Of a stretch of 64,000 nt of DNA, positions 54,346-64,000 are shown piece after piece. Location: positions 93,434,001 to 93,498,000 of the forward strand of contig JAZHRO010000063.1 of NCBI GenBank assembly GCA_037157565.1, written 5' to 3'. The first letter of the stretch is position 1, and every line of letters starts with the position of its first letter. A model generated the notes under the pieces. It was given only the letters and a program-made list of their open reading frames with translations, did not search any database and was not told where the DNA came from. This DNA comes from Thalassia testudinum (lineage: Eukaryota; Streptophyta; Magnoliopsida; Alismatales; Hydrocharitaceae). Both the position numbers and the translations under genes were made by a program.

Positions 54346-56000
54346 TATCCCCATGCCTATCTCTTACTAGTCCCTAGCAAAATCAAACTAAATGTTATGT
54401 ATAAAAATAGAATTAGGATTTACTTACTTAAGCCTAAGTTGTTTATTAATAATAGAAGATTTCAACTAAGGTTCTAAGCTACAAAAACTCAATAGTACCC
54501 AGGTGTCTACCAAAAAGCAGATTGCCCAAGTCTTTACTTTATTTGAAAAGGGAAGATACATTTTTTTGCTTTTTCTTCTTTTTTAATTTTTTTGGAATTT
54601 TGGAGTTAAGAGTTTCAGGATAACCTTTTTCGGCTACCCGACCTGCCCAAGACTCAAAAATGACTCTAAATGCTAAGCACCTTGTGAAAGAGTGATAGAC
54701 TCACTGAGCGACCGTTAAAACAGACTTCAGGTTTCTATGACCCTAGGTGACCTTAAGAGTTTCTACCTAAAGGTTTATCTTTTCGATCTGTAGCTTTCTC
54801 CCTACTTTTTCTTTTTTTTTATGGGGTCAACGCAAGAGCGAACCTAGTGTATATCTCCCCAGTTTATTCTACTTCCCCGCTTCTTCCCCAAATATTTTAG
54901 GAATTATTTGTGCATTTTTGTGAGCTGGGCTCTGAACAACTAGCCAATGGGTTGTTACCCATGGCAAATTGCCAACCATACTCATGCGGTGAAGTATGGT
55001 TTATTTTTCTACTTTTATTTTTCTCTTTTTTTTATTTTTCTTTTTATTTTTTAGCATCATTTTTTTCTTTTTCTAAGTAGGTGGCTTCCCTAATCTAACA
55101 TTTACCTCAAAGCAGTAGAATAAGTATGGTCATGTAGTTGGGTTGTAGACAACTGGCCAATGGGCTATTACCTATGACAATTTGTCAGTCATACTACCCT
55201 AGAAAGCTCATTAGCTACCTAATTTCTGTAAAAACTACCGAAAAGTGAGTCAGTGCAAATAGTATGTAGATGCCCAGACTTAAAGTCCCCTCAAACCAGA
55301 GGGCTGGTTGATAAGTCATGTACTTATCACCCCAATTTATTTACCAAATTAACATAAAATTAACTTGGCGAGGACTCGAGACCAAGTCCATGTTTTAGTG
55401 GACACCTAGGCTGATTAAGCCCAAAGACCTCAAGAGTCTAAGTATTCAGGTCCTAAAGTATCGTTTCCTAAAGTTAACAACTCCTAATGCCTATGTTCTC
55501 TTCTCCTAATTCTTTCTTTTTCTTTTTGAATTTTTTTTAAAGAAAATAAAAGAAATTCTACGAAACTAACGAAATAATCTCAGGATTAAGTATCCACCTC
55601 CCATGCCTAAATGATGTAATGTTTTCACTGTAAAAGTAAAGACATGAAAAGGGTGGAATAAATAGAATATCACCTAAATTTCATGAAACTCTGATTAGTT
55701 TCGCAAAGAAAATGGAATATCCACACATGCCAAAGCTATTGCCTTTAGTTAGGCATAATATACAAACAAAGAAGAAATTAGGAATTCACAAGTGCAGGTT
55801 AGAATCAGAATTACAAGATTGATCCTCATACCCGCTAGCAGAAGATGTCCACAGATGTGGACCAAGTTGTGGCGTAGACCCATGCCCCAAGGTCTAGTGG
55901 TTCTAAGGTTCTGGATGAAAATCATCCAGAACCAAAGATTGTTGTGTTTGCGAGGTTGAGCCTATGGTTTTGTGGTGTGCAACCCAAGACTAAAGTGGCA
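54346..56000 (-). mobile_element. P2 polypurine tract and 3' UTR
   Basis: The tract reads ATGGGGATA on the minus strand beside the LTR. The two roughly 55-base units of the shared 3' UTR are at about 54920-54990 and 55140-55200. T- and A-rich runs dominate. No gene is visible. Confidence 0.65.
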
Positions 56001-57456
56001 GACAATAGGTAGATCTGATTCACTAAATTCAGGTGTCCACCTAGAGTTCAACTCAAAAAGATAGTCAATTATTCTGAGCTTGGATTGCACGTCGAAGATA
56101 TCATAAGGGTCCTAATAGAAGGTAGGTGATTTCAGGTCAACAAGAGCCCTTAGATCCAAAATCGTATTTCCCTCAGAAGTAGCTTCCCAAATTTTAACTT
56201 CCAAATTCCTATTCTCTAAAATCAATGTTTTCGAGACCTCTAAATTGTTGTACACCCCATCTAAAATACCCAAGTCAAACAATCATGGATAAATCAAGAT
56301 TGACTTGCATTTCATAATTTCAAGATCATCACTATATTCTTTGGGGTGTGGATGAGAAATGGGGCTACTAATTGAATCTTCTAATAAATCAGTATTTGGA
56401 TCCTCCAAGTTAGCCCCAACCGAATCATAATCTTCGATAGTTGAGCTATCAAATGATTCATTAGATTCATTAGGCCCATTTGTCTCACTAAAATAATCTC
56501 CTTAAGCTCAAGTGAGACTTCACTAAGAGATGCCTCACCCTCAGAATCAAAGAATTTATGATCCTCATTTATATATGTGTCAAAGTTATCTATCATTTTC
56601 TGGTCCATGGAGACATATTTTTCCTCATTTTCTAGCTCTGGGACCTCAGGTGAGGTAATCGGTTCATCCTCAATCAGTTGCTCTAGGCCAACCTGGTCAT
56701 CTTCGATCTTAGAAAATGTATCCCCCCCGACAGGTGCCTGAGCGGGTTCAGACATTGGCTCTCTTGAAGGGGGTTCATCTTGAGAATCATCCTAAGATCG
56801 GACCAAGGTAACCACAAATTTCATCCTCAATCTCGACAATATCCTAAGTAGAAACTCACCCAGGCCCCTATCGTTAACATCTTGGAGCCAATCCAATAAT
56901 GAACTATTAAGCTCATCAATCATTTTGATCATGGGCTCCAATGCTTCAATGCATGGTGTTGGTTGAGTTTCTAAAGATTGTATAGTGTTTCTCAAGTTAG
57001 CAACACCCTATCTTGGACTTGGTTCACCTGAACCGAATGGTTCAGTTCAAGGTTGGGTAGGTTTGGGTTAAAACTAGGGGAGTCAAGAAATTGGGGTCCT
57101 CCCTGATAATAGGTAGTTTCTAGTTATTCAAAGAATGGTGGTAACCTATGTTTAGCATAATCCTAGGGAGGGTAAGAGTTATAATCATCATATCCTTCTT
57201 GATTGTAGAGTGAGTTAGGTTGATCATCAAAGGGTGGAGATCTATAATCATTGTAGGCGTAAGAAGGATAATAATCATAGTCTTGTTTTCCAGGGTTAGT
57301 CCCTAGACACTGAGGTTCGGATTCATATCCCCAATCAAAGATATCATGGCTAGTGGATGGGTAATCATAAGTCAAGTCGGGATAGTAACCATCTTGAGGA
57401 TAAGTAGTGGTAGGAAGGTAGGATTGGAAATGTGTGTAGGATGTGGAAGCATACAT
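56001..57456 (-). pseudogene. Novel gag-replacing frame of P2 (decayed sibling of the P1 frame)
   Basis: It starts MYASTSYTHFQSYLP (ATG near 57456), in the position of gag. It aligns with P1 along its length: WGYESEPQCLGTNPG (WGYSSGPPCLGSNPE in P1), DYRSPPFDDQPNSLYNQEGY, then after a shift LRNTIQSLETQPTPCIEALEP and LLDWLQDVNDRGLGEFLLR, EPAQAPVGGDT identical, YVSMDQKMIDNFDTYI, and near the end LEVKIWEATS and DPYDIFDVQSKLR. Open parts are 57163-57504, 56792-56995 and 56381-56755. Frameshifts and stops make it a pseudogene. Conservation is strongest in the helical centre and the EPAQAPVGGDT motif. Function unknown. Confidence 0.7.
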
Positions 57457-57497
57457 GGTGAAGTAAGAGGGAAAACAGAATAGAGAAAGGTGCCCTG

Positions 57498-59217
57498 TGG
57501 CCAAGCATTTTTCGCTTGGCAGAAATAATGTGTCGTCGTAGTGAAATCACGTGGTGGAAAAATCTAGAACAAAACTAATAATCAGTAAACTAACCATGAT
57601 GGATAAGGTCGTATCCATAAGGAGAAACAATTGTAATAAATTCATGAGTGTAGAGCCATCATGTTTGCAAAAGTATTCGCGAAATCAATTTAATGAATAT
57701 GCTACTTTGAATGTCTCTTCCAATTTCATGAGAAGTTCAGGGCTATTTATATAAATTTCACATCAGAAATCAAGCTCCAAAAATATGTAGATGATGCATG
57801 TTTTGTGGCATGTCATATAATTTTTAGTTGCATGCAAATATGAATCCAATTTCAATGTTAAATGATGTGCATAACATAAGTCAAGCCAATTCAAGAAAAC
57901 GTAAGTGTATCCTTGCAAATTCACTTCAATTAATAATCCAAAAATCAAAAATCCATCTCTCTTCAATGGCATGCAATGTAAATATAAATTAAACCCAAAA
58001 CAGAGTAAATCTTCCTCTCGTGCGTGCACGAAGAGGAGGTCGCGATCGGGCATGCGAAGCTCCGAGGAGGTTGAGCATTCAGAGAGCTTCACGATTGTGG
58101 TCGTGGCGTCGATGGAGATGGCCGGAGGTCACCGGACGACAAGGAAGAGCCCGATGCTGGTGAGTGTTGACCGTGGGGTGCACGGACTGCTGGTGGGCTT
58201 AGCACGGGTGTTGGCGATTTCCTGAGGGTAAGGCGAGGTTAATGGCGTCGATGGAACGAAGTTTGGTGGCCGGATGAGGTGGCTGCACTTTGGGTGATTT
58301 GGGTTCCTCCAGTTGGCAGAGAGGAGGAAGAAGAAGAAGGAGGAGAGGGAGCCGGCTAGGCGCATGCGATTGGGAGTGCAAGGGTCGGGTGTGCACACGT
58401 AAGGGCGCACAGCTACTGCTTGGTGGCTGCGCATGCACGTGGGCTAGAGCGCGGGCACGCAGTTGCTCCTGGTGCGCCTACACGTGCGGACGAGGATGCG
58501 TCACTTGCTCATAGGCAGCACGTGACTTGCTGAAGGTGGAGCGGTCTCGTGAGGCACGCAGTTTATGGATGGTGTGCGTCTCCGTGAGGGAGAGGGAAGG
58601 AGAATGAAGGTGAGGATGTGGGTGGCGGTTGGTGGTGCTCGTGGTGGGGGTGGATCGCAGTGGCATTGGTGGGTCTCTGAGTGCACGGTGGCGGGAGGAG
58701 AAAGATGATGTGGGTGGAGGTAACAGGTAGGCGCTAGTGGTGGTGGTGATGCTCTATGTCACAGAGCACCACCCAAGGGTAGGCGGTGTCGATGAAGTTG
58801 GCTTTAATCCATAGTGCTCTCTCCGGCCATCGTGTTTGCTTTCTCCATAGTGGTGAAGGATCGAAGAGACGATGGCCCCCAGTTCTTCTTTTATCTCTTG
58901 AACCCAACACGCTGTCATCTTCTTTAATGGATCTTCCCTGACTTTCCCTCATTTGGTTTAAGTCATCCGAGATCTCCTCCAACAACTCTCCGCAATGAGG
59001 TGTTGTTGTTGATAGGTTGAAAGAGGCACAACTGAGTTGCTGGCGGAGGAGATGGTGAAAGTTTGCACTCAAAACCCTGCATAAATATATATGTATCAAA
59101 TTTTACCAAAATATTCTCTAATTAATATAAACTAACACTTAACTCTAATTGCAATCTAATGAGGCATGTTTTACATGTACTTAGGATAATTAGCACTCCA
59201 CTAAAGTGGACTGATCA
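57498..59217 (-). mobile_element. Solo LTR of family C inside P2
   Basis: 1720 bp between perfect CCCTG duplications (57493-57497 and 59218-59222). It starts TGGCCAAGC and ends GATCA on the plus strand; reverse complement begins TGATCAGTCCACTTTAGTGGA, like the hairpin start of the LTR at 28928. Removing it joins AGGTGCCCTG to CAATACAATT, matching P1. The centre is GC-rich (58020-58760) and yields many spurious Arg- or Pro-rich open frames on both strands. Confidence 0.8.
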
Positions 59218-60414
59218 CCCTGCAATACAATTAATCAATCTTGCCCTTAAATTGGGTTGCTTAAGGACCTATGCTTCAAAAATGAACTCTGACCACACAA
59301 CGAATTTGGTGTTGTCCTTACTCTCGAAGGTGGTAAAGTTGGGCCAACGAAGCAGGGGGAGCATGTCTCAAGGGCCGCTAATTATGCCAAACCCCTACTT
59401 GCTTAAGTCGTTTGACAATCGGGTCCCCTAACTTAGCACCTTTTGAAGTTAGCAGACGTCACTAATTTGAAACGTGTTCAAGAGAACACTCTGAAATGGA
59501 CACAATGAATCCTAGGGCCAACGTCTACTCAATTTTATTTAAGGCTTGGGAAGATTGTGCTCTTGGAATGTGATGGGCCCTTTAGATGGGTTGTGCCCTT
59601 AAAAATCAGTTAATATGTGTGTGCATGCACAACCAATGATTTTCAAACAAGGTTTTGATGATGTGACTTTTAGGGTTTAACCTTGTTTAGTAGCTTTTAG
59701 GGTTTAATCCTTAAGTTGGTTCAATCAAGGTTCAGTAGAACACTCCAAGTTTTGAGAACATGGATGTAGATATATTCCTTTAAAAATCAGAAATAATGTA
59801 GAGTGCCTGCTCAGCCCTAAAAAATAACCCTAAATGGCAAGCTACTTGATGGATCAATTTTAATTTGAGTGATGCGGCCCAAACAATTCAAGCAATTAGC
59901 CTGCTGCACCACTTGATTAAGGCACACAAAAAGTCTTAACCTAATCAGATTTCCACTCACTTACGTGTGTGTTGAGTTAAGGTGTATCGGATCCATAGGT
60001 CAGATCTCAGTTAAGTAGTAGAATCAAAGTGATTGTGCACCTTAGGATGAGAGTTGTGGGTGTTAAGTGTGTAACTTTCAATTTAATCCCACAAGAAGAG
60101 AAGAGTAATTTTTTTTTTGTACTTTTAGTTTATACGGATGGGTGAGGTGAGGTGAAGTGATAATCAAACAATCAAGATCTAACCTAAGGTTTATGCAAGC
60201 ACCTAAGTTGACTTGAGTTTGAGTTATTAGGTGATGGAATGGAAATCTAGTGGGTGGGTGGGGGGATACACTTACAGAACCATCTAGCCGCACTTTAATT
60301 CAATATATCCGCTTTGGCTTGCCTTGGAAGGGTACCTGTAATCACAGAAAGAAAGGAGCAAAGTGAGCTAAAAAGTTAAGGTGGAAAACGTGGTAAAAAC
60401 CAAAGAGCGTTGCC
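59218..60414 (-). mobile_element. P2 leader, noncoding
   Basis: It matches the leaders of P1 and element I, for example GATGCGGCCCAAACAATTCAAG at 59873-59895 and the CAG/GTAC motif (minus strand TGATTACAGGTACCC, about 60330-60345). The frame 59159-59431 is fortuitous. No gene. Confidence 0.6.
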
Positions 60415-60432
60415 TCCCCGGCAATGGTGCCT
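60415..60432 (-). promoter_or_regulatory. P2 primer-binding site, tRNA-Asp type
   Basis: Minus-strand AGGCACCATTGCCGGGGA matches 15 of 18 bases of the tRNA-Asp complement, three bases from the LTR. It confirms 60436-61884 as the 5' LTR. Confidence 0.8.
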
Positions 60433-60435
60433 AAA

Positions 60436-61884
60436 TGATTAAGCATGATTTTGCAAAGAAAAGTTAGGGTTTTGAGAAACTCATCGTTGTAGTTTGATTT
60501 GTGAGAAAATCCATCGACCAGATAATATTTATAACCGAAACTCAAGGTGAGACTTAGGTCGAACACGGGGAGGCGAACATTTGATTTGAAAAATCCGCAT
60601 TTCGCTTTTTATTTGTTTTTGTGGTTTTTATCTTTTATAATTTTTCGATGTTTTTATCAAGCAAGAGATCAGATAGATGAAAACATTATCTAACTAATCT
60701 ACTTGCAAAATATGAGAGAGAGAGAGAAAACATCAATATATTGATGAACAAATGTTTCCTACAGCTATGAAAGCAGAAAAACTATACTAGAAAGCAGTAA
60801 AGATAGATGGAGATGAGAAGAGTTTCCTTCAATGGTCGCTTGGAGGACGACTCGCTCTGATGGCACCCGGATGAAGGTGGTGAGCAACGGGACAAGGGAG
60901 AATGGCGGCGGAGGATGGGGTAGGACATCATTGCGGTGAGGATCTCCTTCCCAAAGAAGGCAAGAGGACGACCACAGGATGCTCCATGAATAGGGATGAG
61001 AGGCAGGAAAATATTTGATTCTACTCTAAAAGAGCATCCTAGGCTTGGGACAAGCTCTCTCTAGAGCCTTGGAGGTGGTTAGGAGAAGAAAGGAAGAGAT
61101 GAAGAAGAATGGGAGAGGGAGGGTCCTTTTATAGTGGAGGAAACTATCCATTTCGTACATAGGGAATTTAGTGACAGTAATAAACGTCGCTGAAGATCCA
61201 TCGCAAGCGTCGCCAGAGCTCCAACTCATGTGCCCCATGCGCGGCATTCACGCACGCACTCCATGCGCCTGTGTCTCACGCACCCGCTGGCACTACGCTG
61301 CCTCCTTACGCTGTGTGCACTACGCGTTACGCTACTTCCACGTGCTCTCTACTACACGCGCCCATGCGCTATACACATGCAATGGTGCGTGTGGGCCCAT
61401 GGGTGGCCTAGATAGTGCCCAATGGGGCAATCTGGGCCGTCTATCTTCTTTCCTTTGTAAGGCTGCTACAGAAGTTGGATTGAATCGATTTTTGTACCGT
61501 TGGGCTACGATCGTCGACCTAAATCCATCCGTATGATCAAATTTGTCATTTGAAGCTTCGAATTGCATCACCTAGTCTCTTAGTTGTTGATCTTCCTTGG
61601 ACTGCATAAGGTGCTATGGGACTCCTATCAAGACGATTTCAGAGGCGTTGGACCCCAATCGTCATCCTAATCAGATCCATACGATAGGATCATCAATCTG
61701 AGGCTTCGAATTAAATCTCCTTCTCTCCTGGCCACAAAAGGACATGAATTAACCTAAAATATACACAAACTGCTCTAAATGCATAATGATGCATGCTATA
61801 CAATATTTATAATATGGAATGCATATCTAAGCCTTGGAACATGCATAAATAGCCAATTTACCCTAATTAAATGTGTCTTCATCT
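60436..61884 (-). repeat. P2 5' LTR
   Basis: 1449 bp, partner of 52959-54345. TATA is the reverse complement of CCTTTTATAGTGG near 61124. A decayed G-box-type inverted repeat lies at 61406-61440. The outer end CATCT has T for the expected A. It directly joins TCTCT and then the tail of the element I LTR. Confidence 0.8.
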
Positions 61885-61889
61885 TCTCT

Positions 61890-62278
61890 CCTTCCAGGCG
61901 ACGTTCATCCGACTCATCCTCCAAGCAGCCGTTGAGGAGGATAACTTCTCACCTCCTTCTCTTTATCGCTTTTTAGATTAGATTTCCCGCTTTCTAGTTG
62001 TAGTTGTAATGACATTACTCTTAGTATAAAAGTTGTTTTTCTCTCTCTATTCTATTGAAAGGAGAATAGAGATTATTGTGAATGTCTCGTTTATAAAGAA
62101 AAATTACAAAAAAATATAATTGTGGATTTTAAATCGGCGTAGCCTCCCCGTGTTCGACCAGGACTCATTTTGAGTTTTAGTAAAAAGATATCCGATTGAT
62201 GGATTTTCTCGCAAATTGCACTACGACGATAGGGTTTTCAAAACTCAAATCTTTTCACAACATATTTCTACTACATCA
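61890..62278 (+). repeat. Element I 3' LTR, right part
   Basis: It continues the 3' LTR of element I (CCTTCCAGGCGACG, then GTTGAGGAGGATAACTTCTCACC, compare 26455-26520 in the 5' LTR) and ends CTACATCA like the 5' LTR end at 26888. TGGAG follows at 62279-62283. Confidence 0.9.
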
Positions 62279-62502
62279 TGGAGGTTCCTCCTAATCTATG
62301 TGATGCACCGATTATCTTAGGTCACCTATTTTTGGTGATAGCTCGTGCGAACAACAACTATGCATCCAGGTGTATGGAGATTGCCTTAGGAAACGACGAC
62401 TTCGACTGGACATATTCAGGGCATCACGGAACTTAGACATTGATCACATCAAGGATGGTGAAGACGAAGAATCAACTTTTTGTGGTAACATTGAGCTCCC
62501 TT
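62279..62502 (+). pseudogene. E0 protease, C-terminal part and linker
   Basis: It resumes E0 after the composite: MEVPPNLCDAPIILGHLFLVIARANNN, the end of the Athila protease (DVPEDLRNAPIILGRPFL in relatives). After a frameshift comes LRLDIFRASRNLDIDHIKD, equivalent to the LDIFKVTKGFEDCGFIEKL linker of element D. It is cut near 62502 by a Sirevirus LTR. The RT of E0 is not in the window. Confidence 0.85.
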
Positions 62503-63492
62503 GTAACAACTGTAAGCACCTCTATTTTGATGCACCAAAATTATATTTATTGCTAGACTAACATTTTAGGACTATCTCAGATTAAAGCATTAAAGTGTCT
62601 TTCAAGTCAAGTGAAGATAGTTGCTGATGTGTGTCTTTTTATCTTTGTTTGAGTTTAGGACATTATTGTAAGGAACCTCAAATAAAACTCAAAAATTGAT
62701 TTTTCGTGTACCTTTTCAAAACCATGCTTTTAGGATTATTGATTGACCAAATCACCTTGATCGACCAACCAACTTCATTAACCGATAAAATCAGCACATT
62801 TTTAGGAAGTTGAGAAAAATCCTTTTGATCGACCAACAAAGATAATTGACCGATCAATCAGTGATCGACCAACCATCTTAATTGATCAACCTAATTGCCT
62901 TTTGATCAACCAATTTAATTTCCTATTCAAGCAAAACTTTTAGTATAAATAGAGGTCGTATGCAACCCATCCTTTCATAACTTTCAAATAGAAATAGCAT
63001 TCAAAAATAGAGCTTCTCATGCTTATTCCAACTGCTTTCGCACCCCGTTCTTCACATTCTTCAAAAGCACGATGCCTCGAACCTCTAAGAAAAATTGGTT
63101 TAATCCTTTATTGAGGTTCCATAGAAGTTATTCTTGTTATTCTATTTTGTTATTTTGATTTATGGATCCCAAGTTTGTTGGGTAGATCCATGGTTGTTGT
63201 TTTTGCTTCTCTTCAAGATAAAAAGGGAAGTGGTTGTAAGAGGTTGTACCACCCTCGTTCAAGTGGTACTTCTAGTTGATTGACTAACTTAGACTAGTCA
63301 AAAAAATCCTAAGCTAGGAGGCTTAGGTAGTGGTTTTGACCCAGATTAGGTTTCCACTATAAATTAGGTGTCCTCTGTGCATGAATCTCTGGTGCTTTAT
63401 TTTTTGATCTGTGCATATATTTTTAAAGCAACACTATTCACCACTCCCCTTTAGTATTTAGTTGTGATCCATAGGATATTCTCCTACTCACA
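62503..63492 (+). mobile_element. Sirevirus-like copia 5' LTR, second family
   Basis: Forward copy of the LTR at 5976-6949. It ends CTACTCACA and is followed by an initiator-Met primer site. It has an array of TTGATCGACCAA-type motifs (about 62740-62915) and a TATA box (TATAAATA, 62944-62951). About 150 bp present at the start of the other copy appear to be missing, so the 5' boundary is approximate. Confidence 0.7.
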
Positions 63493-63494
63493 CT

Positions 63495-63507
63495 TGGTAT
63501 CAGAGCC
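63495..63507 (+). promoter_or_regulatory. Primer-binding site, initiator Met tRNA
   Basis: TGGTATCAGAGCC, two bases after the LTR end. Standard copia primer site; it shows that a Sirevirus-like element continues to the right of the window. Confidence 0.95.
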
Positions 63508-63541
63508 TATCCGTGAAGGAGATGTCACACCTCACCTACAC

Positions 63542-64000
63542 ATGGCTGTAACAACTTTTATGGAGGGACAATTATTTTCCAACCACCATTATTTGACGGA
63601 TCAGATTATTATTATTGGAAAAGAAGAATGCAAATTTTTCTCGAAGCAATGGACTTTGACATTTGGCATATCATCGAGTCCAAATATATGCCAAAGAAGA
63701 AAGAAGAAAAAGAGCTAACGAAGGAAGAGAAGAAGAAAGCGACAAATAATGCTAAAGCCATGAAAGCACTATTTTGTGCATTAACAAGATAGGAGTTTAA
63801 CAAAGTTGTGTCATGTAAAAGTGCATATGAGATATGAAACCAGCTCTCTATCATGCACAAAGAAACCACTAAACAAAAAGTAACATGGGATGATTCCAAC
63901 TCAAGTTTGGAATCAGATGCTGAGGAACAAAGCCACGAAGATGGAGTTACCCATCTATGTCTCATGGCACCAATAGAATCAAGTGAAGAAGTGGTAAATT
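63542..64000 (+). pseudogene. Sirevirus-like gag with internal deletion, runs off window
   Basis: It starts MEGQLFS (second ATG, 63560), then a one-base shift near 63576. In the shifted frame the copia gag N-terminus is clear: FDGSDYYYWKRRMQIFLEAMD, IIESKYMP, AKAMKALFCALTR. Stops: TAG near 63790 and TGA near 63835 (Trp in EIWNQL-type relatives). After NQLSIMHKETTKQK the frame jumps to VTWDDSNSSLESDAEE, which in the gag at 19820 lies after the zinc knuckle. About 200 codons including the knuckle are therefore deleted. Downstream sequence is outside the window. Confidence 0.75.

Larger units (their letters stand above)
52959..61884 (-). mobile_element. P2: second pol-less Athila-type element
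   Basis: Minus strand, 3' LTR 52959-54345, 5' LTR 60436-61884, interior with the same gag-replacing frame as P1, plus a solo LTR insertion. No pol or typical gag. The LTRs form a clear pair (for example the shared block at 53205-53340 and 60670-60810) but belong to a different subfamily from those of P1. Its left flank is element D leader, its right flank TCTCT in the LTR of element I; no matching duplication for P2 itself is visible. The right LTR end reads CATCT where CATCA is expected. Confidence 0.8.
25035..62278 (+). mobile_element. Composite Athila-type element I, 37 kb with nested insertions
   Basis: An Athila-type element with 5' LTR 25035-26888 and 3' LTR 44587-45996 plus 61890-62278. 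It is flanked by the perfect duplication TGGAG (25030-25034 and 62279-62283). E0 protease reads through the duplication codon for codon (LDME then VPPNLCDAPIILG). Removing the solo LTR at 28928, P1 at 34728 and the D/P2 stack at 45997 leaves an element of about 12 kb with gag, protease, RT, RNase H and integrase. No extra frame follows integrase. All frames carry stops. Confidence 0.85.

Noticed and set aside
58129..59099. Arg- and Pro-rich open frames in the GC-rich stretch
   Set aside because: Inside the second copy of the same solo LTR; not conserved with the first.

Overview
This window is retrotransposon-packed DNA from a flowering plant, most likely one with a large genome. The sequence alone does not settle the species. 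I found no host gene, no rRNA gene and no clear functional tRNA gene. Almost every base belongs to LTR retrotransposons inserted into one another. Two groups dominate: Athila-type Ty3/gypsy elements (tRNA-Asp primer sites, DLGAS-type protease, FVDD/FMDD reverse transcriptase, LTRs starting TGATG) and Sirevirus-like Ty1/copia elements (initiator-Met primer sites TGGTATCAGAGC, gag with coiled coil, repeated purine tracts, palindrome-rich LTRs).

Layout. 1-2323 is the 3' end and 3' LTR of a plus-strand Athila element. 2324-11820 is a scrapyard: leader, primer site and partial LTR of a minus-strand Athila, a gag scrap, two minus-strand Sirevirus LTRs, a truncated LTR, and an old RT/RNase H/integrase relic with its 3' UTR. 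From 11825 an outer Athila element (E0) reads on the plus strand: 5' LTR, decayed primer site, leader, gag, protease. E0 is broken by a solo LTR (16097-17554), by a gag-only Sirevirus (18057-23579, target duplication CCTCC), and by a 37-kb composite (25035-62278, target duplication TGGAG). It resumes with the exact next protease codon at 62284. A further Sirevirus starts near 62503 and runs off the window.

The composite is a complete but dead autonomous Athila element (I). Its gag is split by a solo LTR (28928-30587) and its integrase by a minus-strand, pol-less element P1 (34728-42451, target duplication TCAGC). Its 3' LTR is split by a minus-strand stack (45997-61884) made of an integrase-deleted Athila (D) and a second pol-less element (P2), which itself carries a solo LTR (57498-59217, target duplication CCCTG).

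The most interesting discovery is the P1/P2 pair. Both keep Athila-type LTRs, the tRNA-Asp primer site, leader and 3' UTR, but gag-pol is replaced at the gag start position by one roughly 480-codon reading frame. This frame (Tyr/Ser/Pro-rich N-terminus, leucine-rich helical centre, acidic C-terminus) is alignable between the two copies and unknown to me. Other notable signals are palindrome-dense LTRs with G-box and GACGTC cores, a tRNA-like A-box/B-box module at constant spacing in six Athila LTRs, a conserved CAG/GTAC motif after the primer site, and a duplicated motif in the shared 3' UTR. All protein-coding parts are broken by stops or frameshifts; mobilisation, if any, would need proteins from elsewhere.
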